64,000 nt of DNA, from positions 27,592,531 to 27,656,530 of the forward strand of contig NC_088910.1 in assembly GCF_963576675.1 (NCBI RefSeq), written 5' to 3'. The DNA is from Euphorbia lathyris (Eukaryota; Streptophyta; Magnoliopsida; Malpighiales; Euphorbiaceae). A model generated the notes under the pieces. The model had not been told where the DNA came from and searched no databases. It worked only from the letters and a program-made list of their open reading frames with translations. Positions within the stretch are counted from its first letter, which is position 1. Every line of letters starts with the position of its first letter. Both the position numbers and the translations under genes were made by a program. Below are positions 10,586 through 21,647 of this stretch, piece by piece.

Positions 10586-11627
10586 TGCAAAGTCAGACGG
10601 GAGGGAGACAAACGCGCATAAATATTGAGGGTTTTGTGTAGTAGGTTGAGTAAATGAGTTAAATATGTAAATGGGCATCCCATTTGACGCATTTTTGTAA
10701 TTTACCCTAATTTTAAACTAATTTATTTGCTATAAACGAGAATAATATCTTTAATATAATTGTTGTCTATACTTTTTCTTTTATGAATATACGGAAATAA
10801 TATCAAAAAACCAAAGCCTAATGATTTTTAGAAGAAAAAGTGAATGAATCATTACGATTTTTGGTGCAGAATACCTTTATTTTGTTGAGCATTATAAGAT
10901 ATGGCTTATTTGAAGCATATAATTAGGAATATCAATCTTATCCCACAACATTTCATTGGTAACATGTTAAATCCTTCTGATATATAATTGGAACTGTCAT
11001 TATCATTTTAAATTTGAAAAAAATTAAATATTCTTTTTTATGACTTTTGAAAACTAATCATTTTCCATTTCCACTTAGAAACTACGAAATGGAAACAATG
11101 GTAAAATTTAATTATAATTGTTCAATTGTTCTCATTGATTTTTTAATTTTTTTTTAAAATCATGTGTAATATTCTTTCAAAAGAAAATCATATGTAATAT
11201 TGTGATTTTCGGGGTTACAGTTTAAGATTTTTTAGTGAGATTTTGCTCCTCCTTTTTATGATTGTAATTATTTTCCTTACTAAAATGCACTTTTGCCTTT
11301 TTCGTATTCCAAAAATAGAAAGTATTATGTTAATTTTATGAGGCCAGAATTTGTTTTTATGTTAACTTTTTAGATAACAAAATTTTTTCAAGAGACAACT
11401 AGCACACAAGATGCATCTCATCTGTCCTAAACCTTTTTTCTATATGGATCATCTATTCTCCTAAACCTAATGTTAGCCATATTTTTTTTTAATATAATAA
11501 TGCTAATTTCAACATTGTCACATGTGGTTTAATGCGGGCATGTTAGAGAAATAATTCTCAGTTAATGTGGATGGTTAAATTTATGGATTTGCGTGCCAAA
11601 ACTTGTAAACTTAATCGAAATGATTGA

Positions 11628-13046
11628 TGTTGGACGAATTCCGCAAATGCATGGTTTCGCTTGTAGTAATAAAAGATATCGATCCAAAGGGAAAGTTTGA
11701 TATTTCGATTAAAAATTACTGTTTTGATTATATTCATTTTCTCTTAAGGTAAATAGAAAATCGTTATTTGTTAAATGTTTTCTAATTCTAATTCTAATTA
11801 CAGAAATTAAATCTAGATTATAACTTATTCCCAGGTTAATTTATGCTAAGCCAAAAACACAAACTTTGATTTGTTTAAAATAAATATAATAAATTACCCA
11901 TTGATTCAATTAAAGGAGTTGAACTGTTATCAATCTTTACTTTCGATCCTAGATTGAAAACATTAATCAAATTCGGAATCTAAACCTGATTACTGGAATT
12001 ACCGCAATGACCAAATGTAAACCCGAATTTGCTTAAGTGTTCAACGAAGTTTGCATGTTCGAATACCAAATTTCTTTCCAAGCATTTTTTACATGAAAAC
12101 ACCAATTAATATTACTTAAAGAATATTGTTAAATCAAACTTTAAGTAAAACAATAGTGAAAATGGAATTGAATTAAAAGATATATTATTAATGTGAGTCA
12201 TAAACGTCACAAGTTTAATAGAGAAGAACAAGGTTGAAATGCATTAGAACGAAGTAAGAATTCCGGGTTGTCAATCCTTTACTCAACTTCGTAGGTTCGT
12301 CACACCTTGGTTCGCCTTCAATTCTGGATCTTCTCGTTGAGTCTTCGAAATAGAAATCTTTGCATCAAATTCGAAGCATAAACTCGACTTTGGTAAGCCT
12401 TAATGTAAATAATAAAATCTGTATTTATGTATCTTGTATACTTTGTGTAAATTGTGTGTACTCTTTTCTACAGAATTTTCCCTTTATTTATAATCTCCAA
12501 AGTGTTTGCTGGAAAGGCATGTCCGTTGGTGAAGAGTAGCCTCGATCCGTATGAAAGGATGCGTTGTTTGGATGAAGATAAAGATAGAAAAATACATAAA
12601 CTTCTCGCTACCGCGTACGAGATTCAAGAATCTCGACCGCGACACGCGAGGGAAAGGGGGAGATCAGCGCGTGTTACTGGCCTGCGCGTGTCTTTATCGA
12701 GATTCTGGTAATCTCGATAGTGATAGAAACTCTGATTCTTTCCTTGGCGATGTGTTTCAGCTTCTCGGACGCAACTTCCAAATCTCAGACGTGACTTTGG
12801 TTGAAAGCTTGATATCTTGGTCAATTTTAATCCATTTTTTGCTTCGATTTAGCTTTTTCCAAATAATTAACACCTTGCACACAAACATCAAATACTCACG
12901 TAAAATCTTTCGAAAACAAAGTAATTAACACACAATTTACATGAAATCAAATACAATTATGCATGTTAAATTAGGTATATCTTGGACTTATCGATTGACG
13001 AGGGACGTAAAGATTGAAAAGTCACTATTGGGTTCCTAGCACCATA
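11628..13046 (-). repeat. Possible minus-strand gypsy-type LTR
   Basis: On the minus strand the left end reads like the end of an Athila/Tat-type LTR: TTGGATCGATATC, TTTTATTACT, then a stop at ...GTCCAACATCA. The Athila-like LTR at 19485 ends with a comparable GTGGATTCGATACC ... TTATTACTTG ... CATCA order. The right end would start TGCTAGGAACCC. A GC-rich stretch with ACACGCGAGG and GCGCGTG words (12610-12690) recalls the repeats in the solo LTR at 31190-31670. I could not find a TSD, so the boundaries are approximate and the identity is inference. Confidence 0.35.
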
Positions 13047-13619
13047 TAGAAACTTTGCTAGATTATCTAAAGCTATTGCCTATTAGGCTATTTCATATAA
13101 GCAAAGGATGAGTAAGTATAGGAAAATAAAAGTGCGAAATTGACACATGATTTGGTAAAAAAAATGAGTATTTTATTGATGTAAAAAGGGCTCAAATACA
13201 AATGTTCAAGGCAAATAATTACAATTGAATCAATATCTATATCAACGTATAACTAAACCAATTGAAAAATTGAATATAAACAAATCAATAACATGAGCAG
13301 GAATTGAATTGCAATAATTACAATAAAGGAAATGAAATGAAATGAAAAATTCAAAGTTCTAGCTATAGTCTCCCAGTGATGATAACACTCAATCTCATTC
13401 AATTCAATGCAAGCAATTCTACTTTAATTCTTTCTTTTAGCATTATTTCAGTATAGTCATAATCAGTCTTCTAGATTCCGCTACGAACTCTAAGCTCTTT
13501 TATGTCCTTTAAGTCCTTTACACTTTTGTTTTTTATTAGAAGTTAGATCCAATTTACATATTTTGTAGTTTTTTTAACAAAGTTACTGGAACGCTTGCCA
13601 ACCAACCACCAAAAGCGTT

Positions 13620-13770
13620 AAACAAGTACACACATACATACATGCACACATACATTCATGTCTACATGTATACACGCATAAGTATTTGCACATATCCATG
13701 GATTTAGACATATCCATCCACATGCATATGCTCACATGCATCACTACACATAATCATGTGTCATTTGATT
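13620..13770. repeat. ACATACAT-like low-complexity tract
   Basis: Degenerate repeats of ACATACATACAT, CACATAC and CACATGCAT-type words give an alternating purine-pyrimidine tract of about 150 bp. No coding sense is apparent. Confidence 0.6.
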
Positions 13771-14549
13771 CGATGTCAATTCCATGAGAGAGTGGGCCTC
13801 TTGCTTTAGTGCAAGGCATACTTGAAACTCTAATATGATAAAAAGGACAATTTTCACCAAAAGTGAGGGGCAAATACTGTCTAAATTAGAAAATGGTTGA
13901 TGAGATACTCAATTTTTCCCTAGAAATAGGGGCAACAATGTCCCAAAAGGCAATGTTCAACACATTTTCAAGTTGTTTTGCAGATTAGCCCGATCTGAAG
14001 GTACACCAAAGAAATATCTTTTGAAGCAAGAAAACGCAGGGCCATTAATGAGGTCATAAACTCAAGGTCGTTCAATAAGATCACCAACTGAAGGTCGTTA
14101 AATGAGATCGTCAACTCAAAGTCGTGAAAGAGATGGATTGGGTCACTCTTTGAGGAAATGGATCCCAAATTCGAGAATGCTTGTATAAAGGATGAGCTAT
14201 GACGAATCCAAAACAACTCCGAAACTCCATCTAAGTATTCAGTTTTCTTTATAATCCATTCTTATAACTTTTTCAAAAGCCCATAGCCATCCTGAAGGGA
14301 AGCTAGGCTAAAGATAATGTAACCCCACGAAGTGGGGCATGGTTTATTCTCTTTATCCGGAAAATTTAGTCCTGAGCGAAATGATAAAATTGTCAACAGA
14401 TAGACAAAATTTCCGAAATAGTGGCTTAGAGAAAAGTCAGCTCACATGAAGAGTTCCCATCAAATATTCAACAAAGCTAGATAGCTGCGGAAGGGAGAGT
14501 AAGGTTTTATAGCTGACAAGCAGATCGTTTAACGAGAGCAATCAACTTA

Positions 14550-15150
14550 TGGGATAGGTCACTGAATAGACCTACAAACTGACATCGCTGAAGGGATCCA
14601 CAATTACAAGTGACTGAAGAGACCTACAATATAAGATCACTGAAGAGATCAGTCACAACAGGTCGTTCAAGAGACCTACAAACAGAGATCATTAAAGAGA
14701 TCAACCACAACAGGTCATTCAAGAGATCTACAATTTGAGATCGCTCAAGAGATCCAAAACTACAGGTCGATGAAGAGACCTACAAATTGAGATCGTTGAA
14801 GAGATTAAACATAACAGGTTGTTGAAGAGACCTACAAACTGAGATCGCTCAAGAGATCCAAAACTATAGGCCATTGAAAAGACTTACAATCTGAGATGGC
14901 TCAAGAGATCCAAAACTACAGGTTATTAAAGAGACCTACAATCTGAGATCGCTCAAGAGATCCAAAACTACAGGTCATTGAAGAGACCTACAATCTGAGA
15001 TCACTCAAGAGATCCAAAACTACAAGTCATTGAAGAGACCTATAACCTGAAATCACTAAAGAGATCGACAGCTGTAGGTCACTAAAGGGACCTACAATTT
15101 GAGATCATTGAAGATATCAACCACAACAGGTCGTTCAAGAGACCTACATT
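14550..15150. repeat. Tandem array, 52-bp unit made of two 26-bp halves
   Basis: About eleven imperfect copies alternate two related 26-bp halves: GATCGCTCAAGAGATCCAAA plus a short tail, and GGTCATTGAAGAGACCTACA plus a short tail. The GATCGCTCAAG anchor falls at 14895, 14947 and (as GATCACTCAAG) 14999, giving a period of 52. Each half holds a small inverted pair (GATC..GATC, GGTC..GACC). Degenerate copies reach left to about 14065. Confidence 0.9.
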
Positions 15151-15164
15151 CAACTCGGTAACCC

Positions 15165-16290
15165 GGTAACATTTTAGGAATGGGAAATAATACATCAGCA
15201 AGCTATCTCACTCTCAAAATAGGGAACGATATTCAACTTAGTAAGCTCGGTAACATGTTCAAAATGGGAAACAATACATCGACAATTCATATCACTCTCG
15301 GAATAGGGAACAACATTTTCCAGTAAGCCCGATAACATTTTCAGAATGGGAAACAATACATCGACAAGCCATATCACTCTCGGAATGGGGAACGCCATTC
15401 AACTTAATAACCCAGTCACGTTTTCAAAATGAAAAATAATATATCGACAATCCATGTGACTCTCGTAATGGGGAACAACATTTTTCCAGTAAGCCTGGTA
15501 ACGTTTTAGAATGGGAAACAATACACCGGCAAGCCATATCACTCTCGAAATAGGGAGCGACATTCAATACAATAAGCCCGATAACATTTTCGAAATGGAA
15601 AACAATACATCAAAAATGCATGTCATTCTCGAAATGGGGAACGACATTCAAATCAGTAAGCCCGGTAACATTTTTGGAATGGGAAGCAATACATCGACAA
15701 TTCATGTCATTCTCAGAATGGGGAAAGACATTCAACTCAGTAAGCTCGGTAACATTTTGGGAATGGGGAATAGTACATCAACAATTCATGTCATTCTCGT
15801 GATGGGGAATGAAATTCAACTCATTAAGCCTGGTAACATTTTTGGAATGGGAAACAATACATTGGCAATTCATGTCATTCTTGGAATGGGGAACGTCATT
15901 CAACTGTGTAAGTTCGGTAATGTTTTCGGAATGGAAAACAATACATCGACAATTCATGTCATTCTCGAAATGGGGAACGACATTCAATTCAGTAAGCCTG
16001 GTAATATTTTTTGAATGGGAAGCAATACATTGACAATTCATATCATTCTCGGAATGGCGAATGACAATCAACTCAATAAGTCTGGTAGTGTTTTCAGAAT
16101 GGGAAACAATATATCAGAAATTCACGTCATTCTCAGAATAGGAAACGAAATTTTTATCCTGAAGTCTGATAATGTTTTCGGAATGGGAAACAATGCATCA
16201 ACAATTCATATCATTCTCGGAATGGGGAACGACATCTCTCTCAGTAAATCTGGCAACGTTTTCAGAATGAAAAACAATACACCAAAATCA
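15165..16290. repeat. Tandem array, 84-bp unit (28 codons)
   Basis: About thirteen copies of an 84-bp unit with the anchor GGAATGGG(A)AACAATACATC and the block CATTCAACTCAGTAAGCC. Anchor positions 15677, 15761, 15845 and 15929 are exactly 84 apart. Because 84 is a multiple of three, one plus-strand frame stays open across units (15511-16014 and 16015-16383, one stop between), giving 28-residue repeats such as GNIFGMGSNTSTIHVIL. I read the ORFs as by-products of unit length, since neither has a domain and the first half of the array is not open. Confidence 0.92.
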
Positions 16291-16674
16291 CATAGACTGC
16301 AATCACTCCGACTCCAGGTTAGTATTTTACTTTACCATACTTTGTTCAATTACATACATTTTGCTTCAGCCTCTTCAAAGTAGGGGCAAAACACCATTTT
16401 TTTCAAAACATTTACTTTGAAATAAGTTTTCTTTCAAAATGCGCATAACTCACAATGCATGATAAAGTAGGGCCATTGTAGACACTAGAGATGAAGCCCT
16501 ATGATGAAAACCTTCAAAGATGATTGGAAAAATACAATGGAGTTACAATTGCGGCTGTCTCCTTTCTTCTACATTAGGTTTCGAGAAACCTTTTAATAAA
16601 AACCGAAAACTTCCCTTTAAGCGCCTGTGTTATTTTGGTTATTCCAAATTTAACCATGAAAACCTAATTTTGCC

Positions 16675-16680
16675 TATAAA
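16675..16680 (+). promoter_or_regulatory. TATA box of the Tat-type LTR
   Basis: CCTATAAACAGCAGC, about 200 bp from the proposed LTR start, fits a U3 promoter. Confidence 0.4.
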
Positions 16681-17351
16681 CAGCAGCTCTTAGACACAAC
16701 TTAGAGGACCAAAATTACACCAAAAATTAACGAAGCTCTGCCAAAACACTCTGAATAAAATATCATTTCAGAAATCCAAAACCCGCATTCCATTATTCTT
16801 GATTTTTCAATCATTCCACAACATAGGTAAATGTTTCTGAGGAACAAATCATGTCTGCTATTTATCTTTTACACTGCAAAATATACTATTCATCACTTTT
16901 TCTATTTTTATTTTTCAATACTGATTTTTCTATTATCTATAGGCTATCAAATATATTTTCTGTATATATTTGATGCCTAAATATGTTTAAATTAACTCTA
17001 AAGCAATGATTTACTAGTTAAATCATTTGTTTTTACCCTTTTTATTTGTTCTAATTAACTTGTTTTTTTTTGTAAAAAGTCTAACATTAATAATATTGCT
17101 CGTTAATATTATAACGATGATTTGAGGTAAACGAACCAATTTGATATAAGTCTTATCTCACGGTCATTTTATTACCAATAGTTATAAAAAAATCTCATTT
17201 TTATCCCTTAATATTATTGATTCAATTGTTTTAGTTTTTGTTCATAATGATGATTTGGGGTAAACGAACCAATTCGAGATAAATCTTATCTCACGGTCAT
17301 TTTACTATGAATAATTATAAAAAAAACCTTCTTGTTTTATCCTTTTCAATC

Positions 17352-17361
17352 TCTAATGCAA
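17352..17361. other. LINE-A target-site duplication, left copy
   Basis: TCTAATGCAA here matches 33778-33787, directly after the LINE-A poly(A). A 10-bp exact match at both ends fits LINE target-primed insertion. Confidence 0.75.
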
Positions 17362-17456
17362 GAATCAATTCCCATACCATGAACTCTTATTTACTATCTT
17401 TTGTCTGATGACGCCCGCCGCCGTCTTTCTTCCTTCACTCTCTTATCCGTTTCATC

Positions 17457-18827
17457 ATGCCGTCGTTTGTCCCCTTCGACGACTCTACCGCAATTGCGCA
17501 CCTCTTTAGTCGTAGAGCCTTTGAACATTTCACGGGCAAGCGCCCGGCCGCAAATGATAATATTGCTCATTTATTTGGGCGACCCCGAGAAACACCCTCG
17601 TCGGCGCAAGGTACAGATGCTCCTCTAGGTTCTTCGAAGGTCACTTTCACCACAGTGGTGGTAAGCTCGATTCCTCTGATACCTGATTCTGCTCCTATGA
17701 AAGTCTCAGAAGAAGGGGGTTTTAAGGTCGTTCAGATTCAGCAGTCTATCTATAATGAAAGACTTCAATCGTGTAAACATTCAGTGATCGGTCGACTGCA
17801 TTTATGCAAAGGAGACTCGCCATGGAAGCATTCAGAACTCAAAATCAAGCTGACTCAGATCTGGCACATAAATATGGACTGGAAATTAATCTCTTTAGGT
17901 AAGGGATTTTATCATATCATTATGCCCTCGGCAAGCTCATTTCAGGACATCTAGGGCACTGCAGCTCTATCCCTAAAGCTGGGAACTATGCGATTTATTC
18001 TATAGATGCATGGGTTCAATCCGGAATCTCACAGCACCACAACGACTCAGGTATTGGTTCGGTTTTATAATTTGCCTTGGGAGTTCTGGGATTCTAGAAT
18101 CATAGCCATTATTGCACGAGCAGTAGGAGTCCCTATCCGCTTTGATCAAAACACGGTTTATGGGGAGTTTGGGCATTATGCTCGGGTCTTGATACTTGGC
18201 AAAAGATTTGCAAACCAGGCTCCGGGTTGACACAGACGCGCATATGCAATAGGTCTATCTGGAATACGAACATCTGCCATCGTTGTGTAGCATTTGCTCT
18301 ATCATAGGGCATTCAACGGTGCTCTACCATCGTAACAACAATAACTCCATAAATAAGGATCGAAATGGCTATCAACAGAAACAGAACCATGCTCTCAGAA
18401 GCCGTTCTGTGTCCAGACAGCTAGAGAGGAGGGACAATGCGTAGCGACAGCCTTAACCTTCGCATGAGACAATTGAGTCTTCACTGTAAATGGTACTTCA
18501 CAAATCGAAATTGATACCTGCATATGCGGAGCGCAGGGAGGAAGTGTCAAAGCAGAGAAAGACAGTGGGGGGATTCTGATGATGACATACCTTGCCAGGA
18601 TGGGCAATTCAGTTTTAAGCTACCAAATTTAACAAGGCCACTTAACTTCTTTCAAGATGGTATGACTGGCTCTACTTTGCAACAATCTGTTTCTTCTTAA
18701 AGTTCTGATACATTTCAGATAAAAGGTTCAGAGGAGTGGCATACAGTCATCAAAAAATTTAAAAAAGCTCAACCTGAGCCTACAACCCGCTCCAAGAGAA
18801 GGAGTCGCCCGCCCCATCACGGTATCA
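17457..18827 (+). pseudogene. LINE-A ORF1, nucleic-acid-binding protein, broken
   Basis: ORF1 proteins bind LINE RNA and form the transposition particle. The ATG at 17457 opens MPSFVPFDD..AHLFSRRAFE, matching the start of the LINE-B protein (IDCSIAHLFSRSSF). The DUF4283-like domain follows: GFKVVQIQQSIYNERL, SVIGRLHLCKGDSPWK, WKLISLGKGFYHI. The frame then breaks near 17955. It resumes at 18006-18230 (HGFNPESHSTTTTQVLVRF, YNLPWEFWDSRI, FDQNTVYGEFGHYARVL). A CCHC-like knuckle remnant near 18287-18335 reads CSICSIIGHSTVLY, with the last cysteine changed to tyrosine. Further frames reach a basic tail (TRSKRRSRPP) just before ORF2. At least two frameshifts make it non-functional. Confidence 0.8.
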
Positions 18828-19479
18828 ATGATTGTGCTTTTCTGGAACTGCAACGTGCTCTTCAATTGATTTGTAAGGAAAATCGTCCGGATCTCCTTTA
18901 TCTCTCTGAGCCTATGGTAAGTATCGATAACATGCCTACTAATTTCTGGAATTCACTTGGTTTTTCGCTTGTTAAGGTTAATAGTTGTAATTCTATTTGG
19001 CTTTTGGCGTCTATAAGAATGTTAAACTCGGTCACTCTTCTCATCTCTTCTGATCAGCATGTCTCTATTAATTTAGATTTGGCTGGTATCACTTATCACA
19101 TTTCATTTGTTTATGCGAAAACATCACTAGTAGGTAGAAGAACTCTTTGGAACAACCTATTGACTCTCCCTCATGCAAGTGCAAAATGGCTTGTACTAGG
19201 GGATTTCAATGCAATTACAGGGGCCTATGAAAAAATGGAAGCCAACCTGCTGCTGGTGCCTGTGCGGAATTCTGGAATTTCATTAATTTAATGGATTTGG
19301 ACACCTCTGGGAGCTTTTACACCTGGTCCAATGAAAGACAAGGTTCAGCTCATGTGGAATGCCGACTTGACCGGGCCTGATTAATGAGGCCTTCTTGGAT
19401 TCATGGGAAATGATTTATTCTCTGCTCTTCCAAAGCATAAGTCTGATCACTGCCCCCTCATTGTGAATTGTAGCATTGC
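18828..19479 (+). pseudogene. LINE-A ORF2, endonuclease part, broken
   Basis: This is the apurinic-like endonuclease domain that nicks target DNA for LINE insertion. The likely ORF2 ATG at 18828 opens MIVLFWNC, the same start as LINE-B (MIVLYWN). The main open part (18866-19291) shows RPDLLYLSEPMV, ISFVYAKTS, and the catalytic block WLVLGDFNAITGAYEKM. After a frameshift near 19280 come FYTWSNERQGSAHVECRLDRA and SDHCPLIVNC, the usual end of the domain. The Athila-like element is inserted right after this point, at a run of C. Frameshifts at about 18860 and 19280 kill the ORF. Confidence 0.82.
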
Positions 19480-19484
19480 CCCCC
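19480..19484. other. TSD CCCCC, left copy, of the Athila-like element
   Basis: CCCCC precedes the LTR start and is repeated at 28292-28296. Confidence 0.75.
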
Positions 19485-19889
19485 TGATAGGGGTCAAAAA
19501 CCCCTATCTTTGGGTACGGTTTTAGGATGGGTTTTAGTGTTATTTGGTTAATAAGCGAGAAATTCTCGCATTTAAATGCTTTTGTGTGAGTTAGTTAGAA
19601 ATTGGAAATGTTTTATTTACTTTTCGCTGTTTAGGCTCATTTTGTGATCAATTTAGGCAAATACGGCCAAATTGGCATGCATCTAATAATTCTGTTATCT
19701 TTTGAAGCTAATTGATCCGTCAAAAGTCGCATCAAATGAAGCGTTTGCTCAAATAAGCGATTGGCGGGTCAATTTAGCCTTTGGACTAATGTTGTTTGGA
19801 GTTTTTGTGCATGCGCAGGGATAAGTTCGGGCGAAAAGACACGTAATTGGCATTTCGGTGACCGCACGGGAGCGCATCGGGCTAGACTG

Positions 19890-20010
19890 CTCGACGAACT
19901 GGCCTTCGCAGGCCAGCTCGCCGAGCAGGCTATGCCTGCTCGCCGAGCAGGCCCTCAGGGGCCTGCTCGTCACGAGCAGGCATTGCCTGCTCGCCGAGCA
20001 GACCTGCGAG
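19890..20010. repeat. CpG-rich palindromic block in the Athila-like U3
   Basis: The words CTGCTCGCCGAGCAG and GGCCTGCTCG recur in both orientations, giving several overlapping hairpins (for example CGAGCAGGC...GCCTGCTCG). The 3' LTR has a rearranged version at 27090-27210, the only part where the two LTRs differ by indels. It lies about 110-230 bp before the TATA box. Confidence 0.8.
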
Positions 20011-20118
20011 AATTGGTCAAAAAGACCAATTCCGCCCCCATGATGCCACGATGGACCCCACGACTTCCTACACGCATAAGGACACGAATTAGGTCAAGAA
20101 GAGGGCCCGAACCGCGTC

Positions 20119-20126
20119 TATAAATA
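20119..20126 (+). promoter_or_regulatory. TATA box of the Athila-like 5' LTR
   Basis: TATAAATA, conserved at 27320-27327 in the 3' LTR. Confidence 0.65.
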
Positions 20127-21096
20127 GGATTTTTCCAATGTAAATTAGGCATCTTTCATTATTTGTAAATTACTTTAGCTTTCCCCTTGAATTTCCACTC
20201 CATCTCCTCCATCTTCATCAACCTCCATTGAAGCTCCTTCAAAGCTGTTCTCGAGGAATATTCAAGGTCCGTCCTTAGGACCTAGGAAGCCGATTGCAGA
20301 GTAGACAGGTTCCTTGAAAGGGATTTTCGTATCTCCTTTTACTTTTCCTTGTTTTTACTCTTTGATACAGTCTATGAATCCTAGGCTAATTGTATCCTGT
20401 GATATTGTTCTTCATCTTTAATACTATTTTAGCTCTTGTTTTGTTCTATGATTGTTTGTTTAATCTTTGTCTTACGCTTTATTCAATTGGTTTAACTCAT
20501 TCAAAAGCCGCAAAATCGAGTAGGCACATATTGTGAGCTGAATCTGACCTAGTCAGAGCCCAGGAGATTGACGACCTCTTAGTTGATTAAGCCCAAATTG
20601 CTGAGCCTTAGACCTAGTTCCGGCCTTACAAGGGAATCGCGCATTAGGAACTTCAGGAGGGTAAGTAGTGTTAATCGCCTTGAATACAAGTGACTTAGAT
20701 TAGGTTTTTAATCAATAGACCTAATAACCTAACCTCATTATTATCGTTCATACCATGTTCCTTCGGGTAATTGCATTAGTGAAAGATCAATTAGGAGTAG
20801 TTTAACTTAATTAGGAGTAGTTTAACTTAATTAGGCGTAGAATAACTTAGTTAGAACTAGATAACTTAGCTAGGAGTAGCGTAATTCAACCTAGGAGTAG
20901 ATTAACTTAATCAAAACCAATTCAAACCCCACAAAGCCTAGATAACACTTGAGACCGAGTAGTTCAATACTTGTGGTAAATAAGTCCTGTGGATTCGATA
21001 CCTGGACTTTCCAGATTTATTACTTGATAACGACGGGGTACACTTATCCCTTAGTGAGCCTTGCGGTAGCGAACGCCGTGAGGCGCATCAAGTTTT

Positions 21097-21114
21097 TGGC
21101 GTCGTTGCCGGGGA
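21097..21114 (+). promoter_or_regulatory. Primer-binding site, tRNA-Asp type
   Basis: TGGCGTCGTTGCCGGGGA begins six bases after the 5' LTR. It is complementary, with one or two mismatches, to the plant tRNA-Asp 3' end and is the primer-binding site type known in Athila and Tat elements. Confidence 0.85.
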
Positions 21115-21186
21115 CTTATTTCTTCTGCAATATCGAACCAAAGGTCGATTTGTTAGTTTAGGCATTCATTGTGAATACCTTTGTTA

Positions 21187-21575
21187 ATATAATTTATACT
21201 TGTATATATATACTTGTCAATAATAACTATATTTGTTTATACTTATACTTGTTCATATCATTGTCTATATATACTTGTTTATAATCATGATACTTGTTTA
21301 TACTTGTTTATATATACTTGTTTATATATACTTGTGTATAATAATCATACTTGTTTATACTTACGCTTGTTTATATTCGTTTATACGAACGTGTATTTAT
21401 ACTTGTCAACTTCATCTATACTTGTCTATCGGTGCTTGTTTATACCGTTTTGTACTTGTATACTCTTATATCTATATTTGTTCATATTCTGACACATACT
21501 TGTTTATCTTTACTAGTTTGCACCATGTACGTCAATCTATATTTGTCAATATAAACCAATACTTGTACAAAACCA
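21187..21575. repeat. TATACTTGTTTA repeat tract in the Athila-like leader
   Basis: Dozens of copies of TATACTTGTTTATA and close variants (CTTGTTCATA, CTTGTCTATA) fill this part of the leader between primer-binding site and gag. Three overlapping plus-strand frames stay open because the repeat lacks stops in them; their Tyr/Leu/Val-rich translation is not a real protein. Confidence 0.88.
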
Positions 21576-21647
21576 TGTAACCTTGTATGATGTGTATAAT
21601 TTTCTTTCCGCTTTCATTTATTTTGTGTATTTATTCCTTCTCAGAGT

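Larger units (their letters stand above)
9188..10707. mobile_element. Non-autonomous Mutator-like element (MULE-1)
   Basis: A 1520-bp element has imperfect terminal inverted repeats of about 67 bp (9188-9254 and 10641-10707), starting GGGAAAATTATAAAA at the left and, on the other strand, GGGTAAATTACAAAA at the right. The block TCAAATGGGA then (C/T)CCATTTA..ATATTTAA is shared by both arms. It is flanked by an exact 9-bp direct repeat TAATTTTAA (9179-9187 and 10708-10716). A 9-bp TSD with GGG-starting inverted repeats is typical of Mutator-like elements. No transposase is present, so it would need one in trans. The interior is made of repeats listed separately; its short ORFs have no recognisable domain. 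Confidence 0.88.
10717..13860. other. AT-rich region without a recognised gene
   Basis: I see no supported coding region in these 3.1 kb. The part from about 11628 to 13046 may be a minus-strand gypsy-type LTR (separate entry). 13620-13770 is a degenerate (ACATACAT)-like low-complexity tract. The rest holds only homopolymer runs and AT-rich sequence. Confidence 0.5.
13861..16476 (+). other. Putative 3' untranslated region of a Tat/Ogre-type element
   Basis: The stretch includes purine-rich motifs (AAAAGTGAGGGGCAAA near 13858, AAAGTAGGGGCAAAA near 16377, AAAGTAGGGCCAT at 16464-16476) and two tandem arrays, and it ends directly at the LTR-like start TGTAGACAC at 16477. Tat/Ogre-type retrotransposons are known to carry tandem repeats between pol and the 3' LTR. 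No pol remains to the left, so assignment to one element is inference. Confidence 0.45.
16477..17361 (+). repeat. Tat/Ogre-type LTR, piece 1 (LTR start)
   Basis: The proposed start TGTAGACAC directly follows the polypurine-like AAAGTAGGGCCAT. TGTAGACAC starts are common in Tat/Ogre-lineage LTRs. A TATA box (TATAAA, 16675-16680) sits about 200 bp in. An imperfect direct repeat (GATGATTTGRGGTAAACG at 17116 and 17249, period 133, followed by TCTTATCTCACGGTCATTTTA) lies near the end. The piece stops at the LINE-A target site; the LTR appears to resume at 33788 and again at 42332. Confidence 0.5.
19485..21090 (+). repeat. Athila-like 5' LTR (1606 bp)
   Basis: It starts TGATAGGGGTC and ends GAGGCGCATCA. 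A TATA box (TATAAATA) is at 20119-20126. U5 holds a short tandem series of TTAGGAGTAGTTTAACTTAA-type units (20790-20910). The U3 holds a CpG-rich palindromic block (separate entry). Confidence 0.92.

Noticed and set aside
14550..16290. CRISPR-like repeat array
   Set aside because: Units are contiguous and diverged, with no constant repeat alternating with unique spacers, and the setting is a plant retroelement region.
15511..16383. A repeat protein with 28-residue units
   Set aside because: The 84-bp tandem unit keeps the frame open by arithmetic; the first part of the array is not open in this frame and no start context or partner gene is seen.
21214..21580. Three overlapping ORFs rich in Tyr, Leu and Val
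   Set aside because: They are translations of the TATACTTGTTTA repeat in three frames, so their openness follows from repeat composition.
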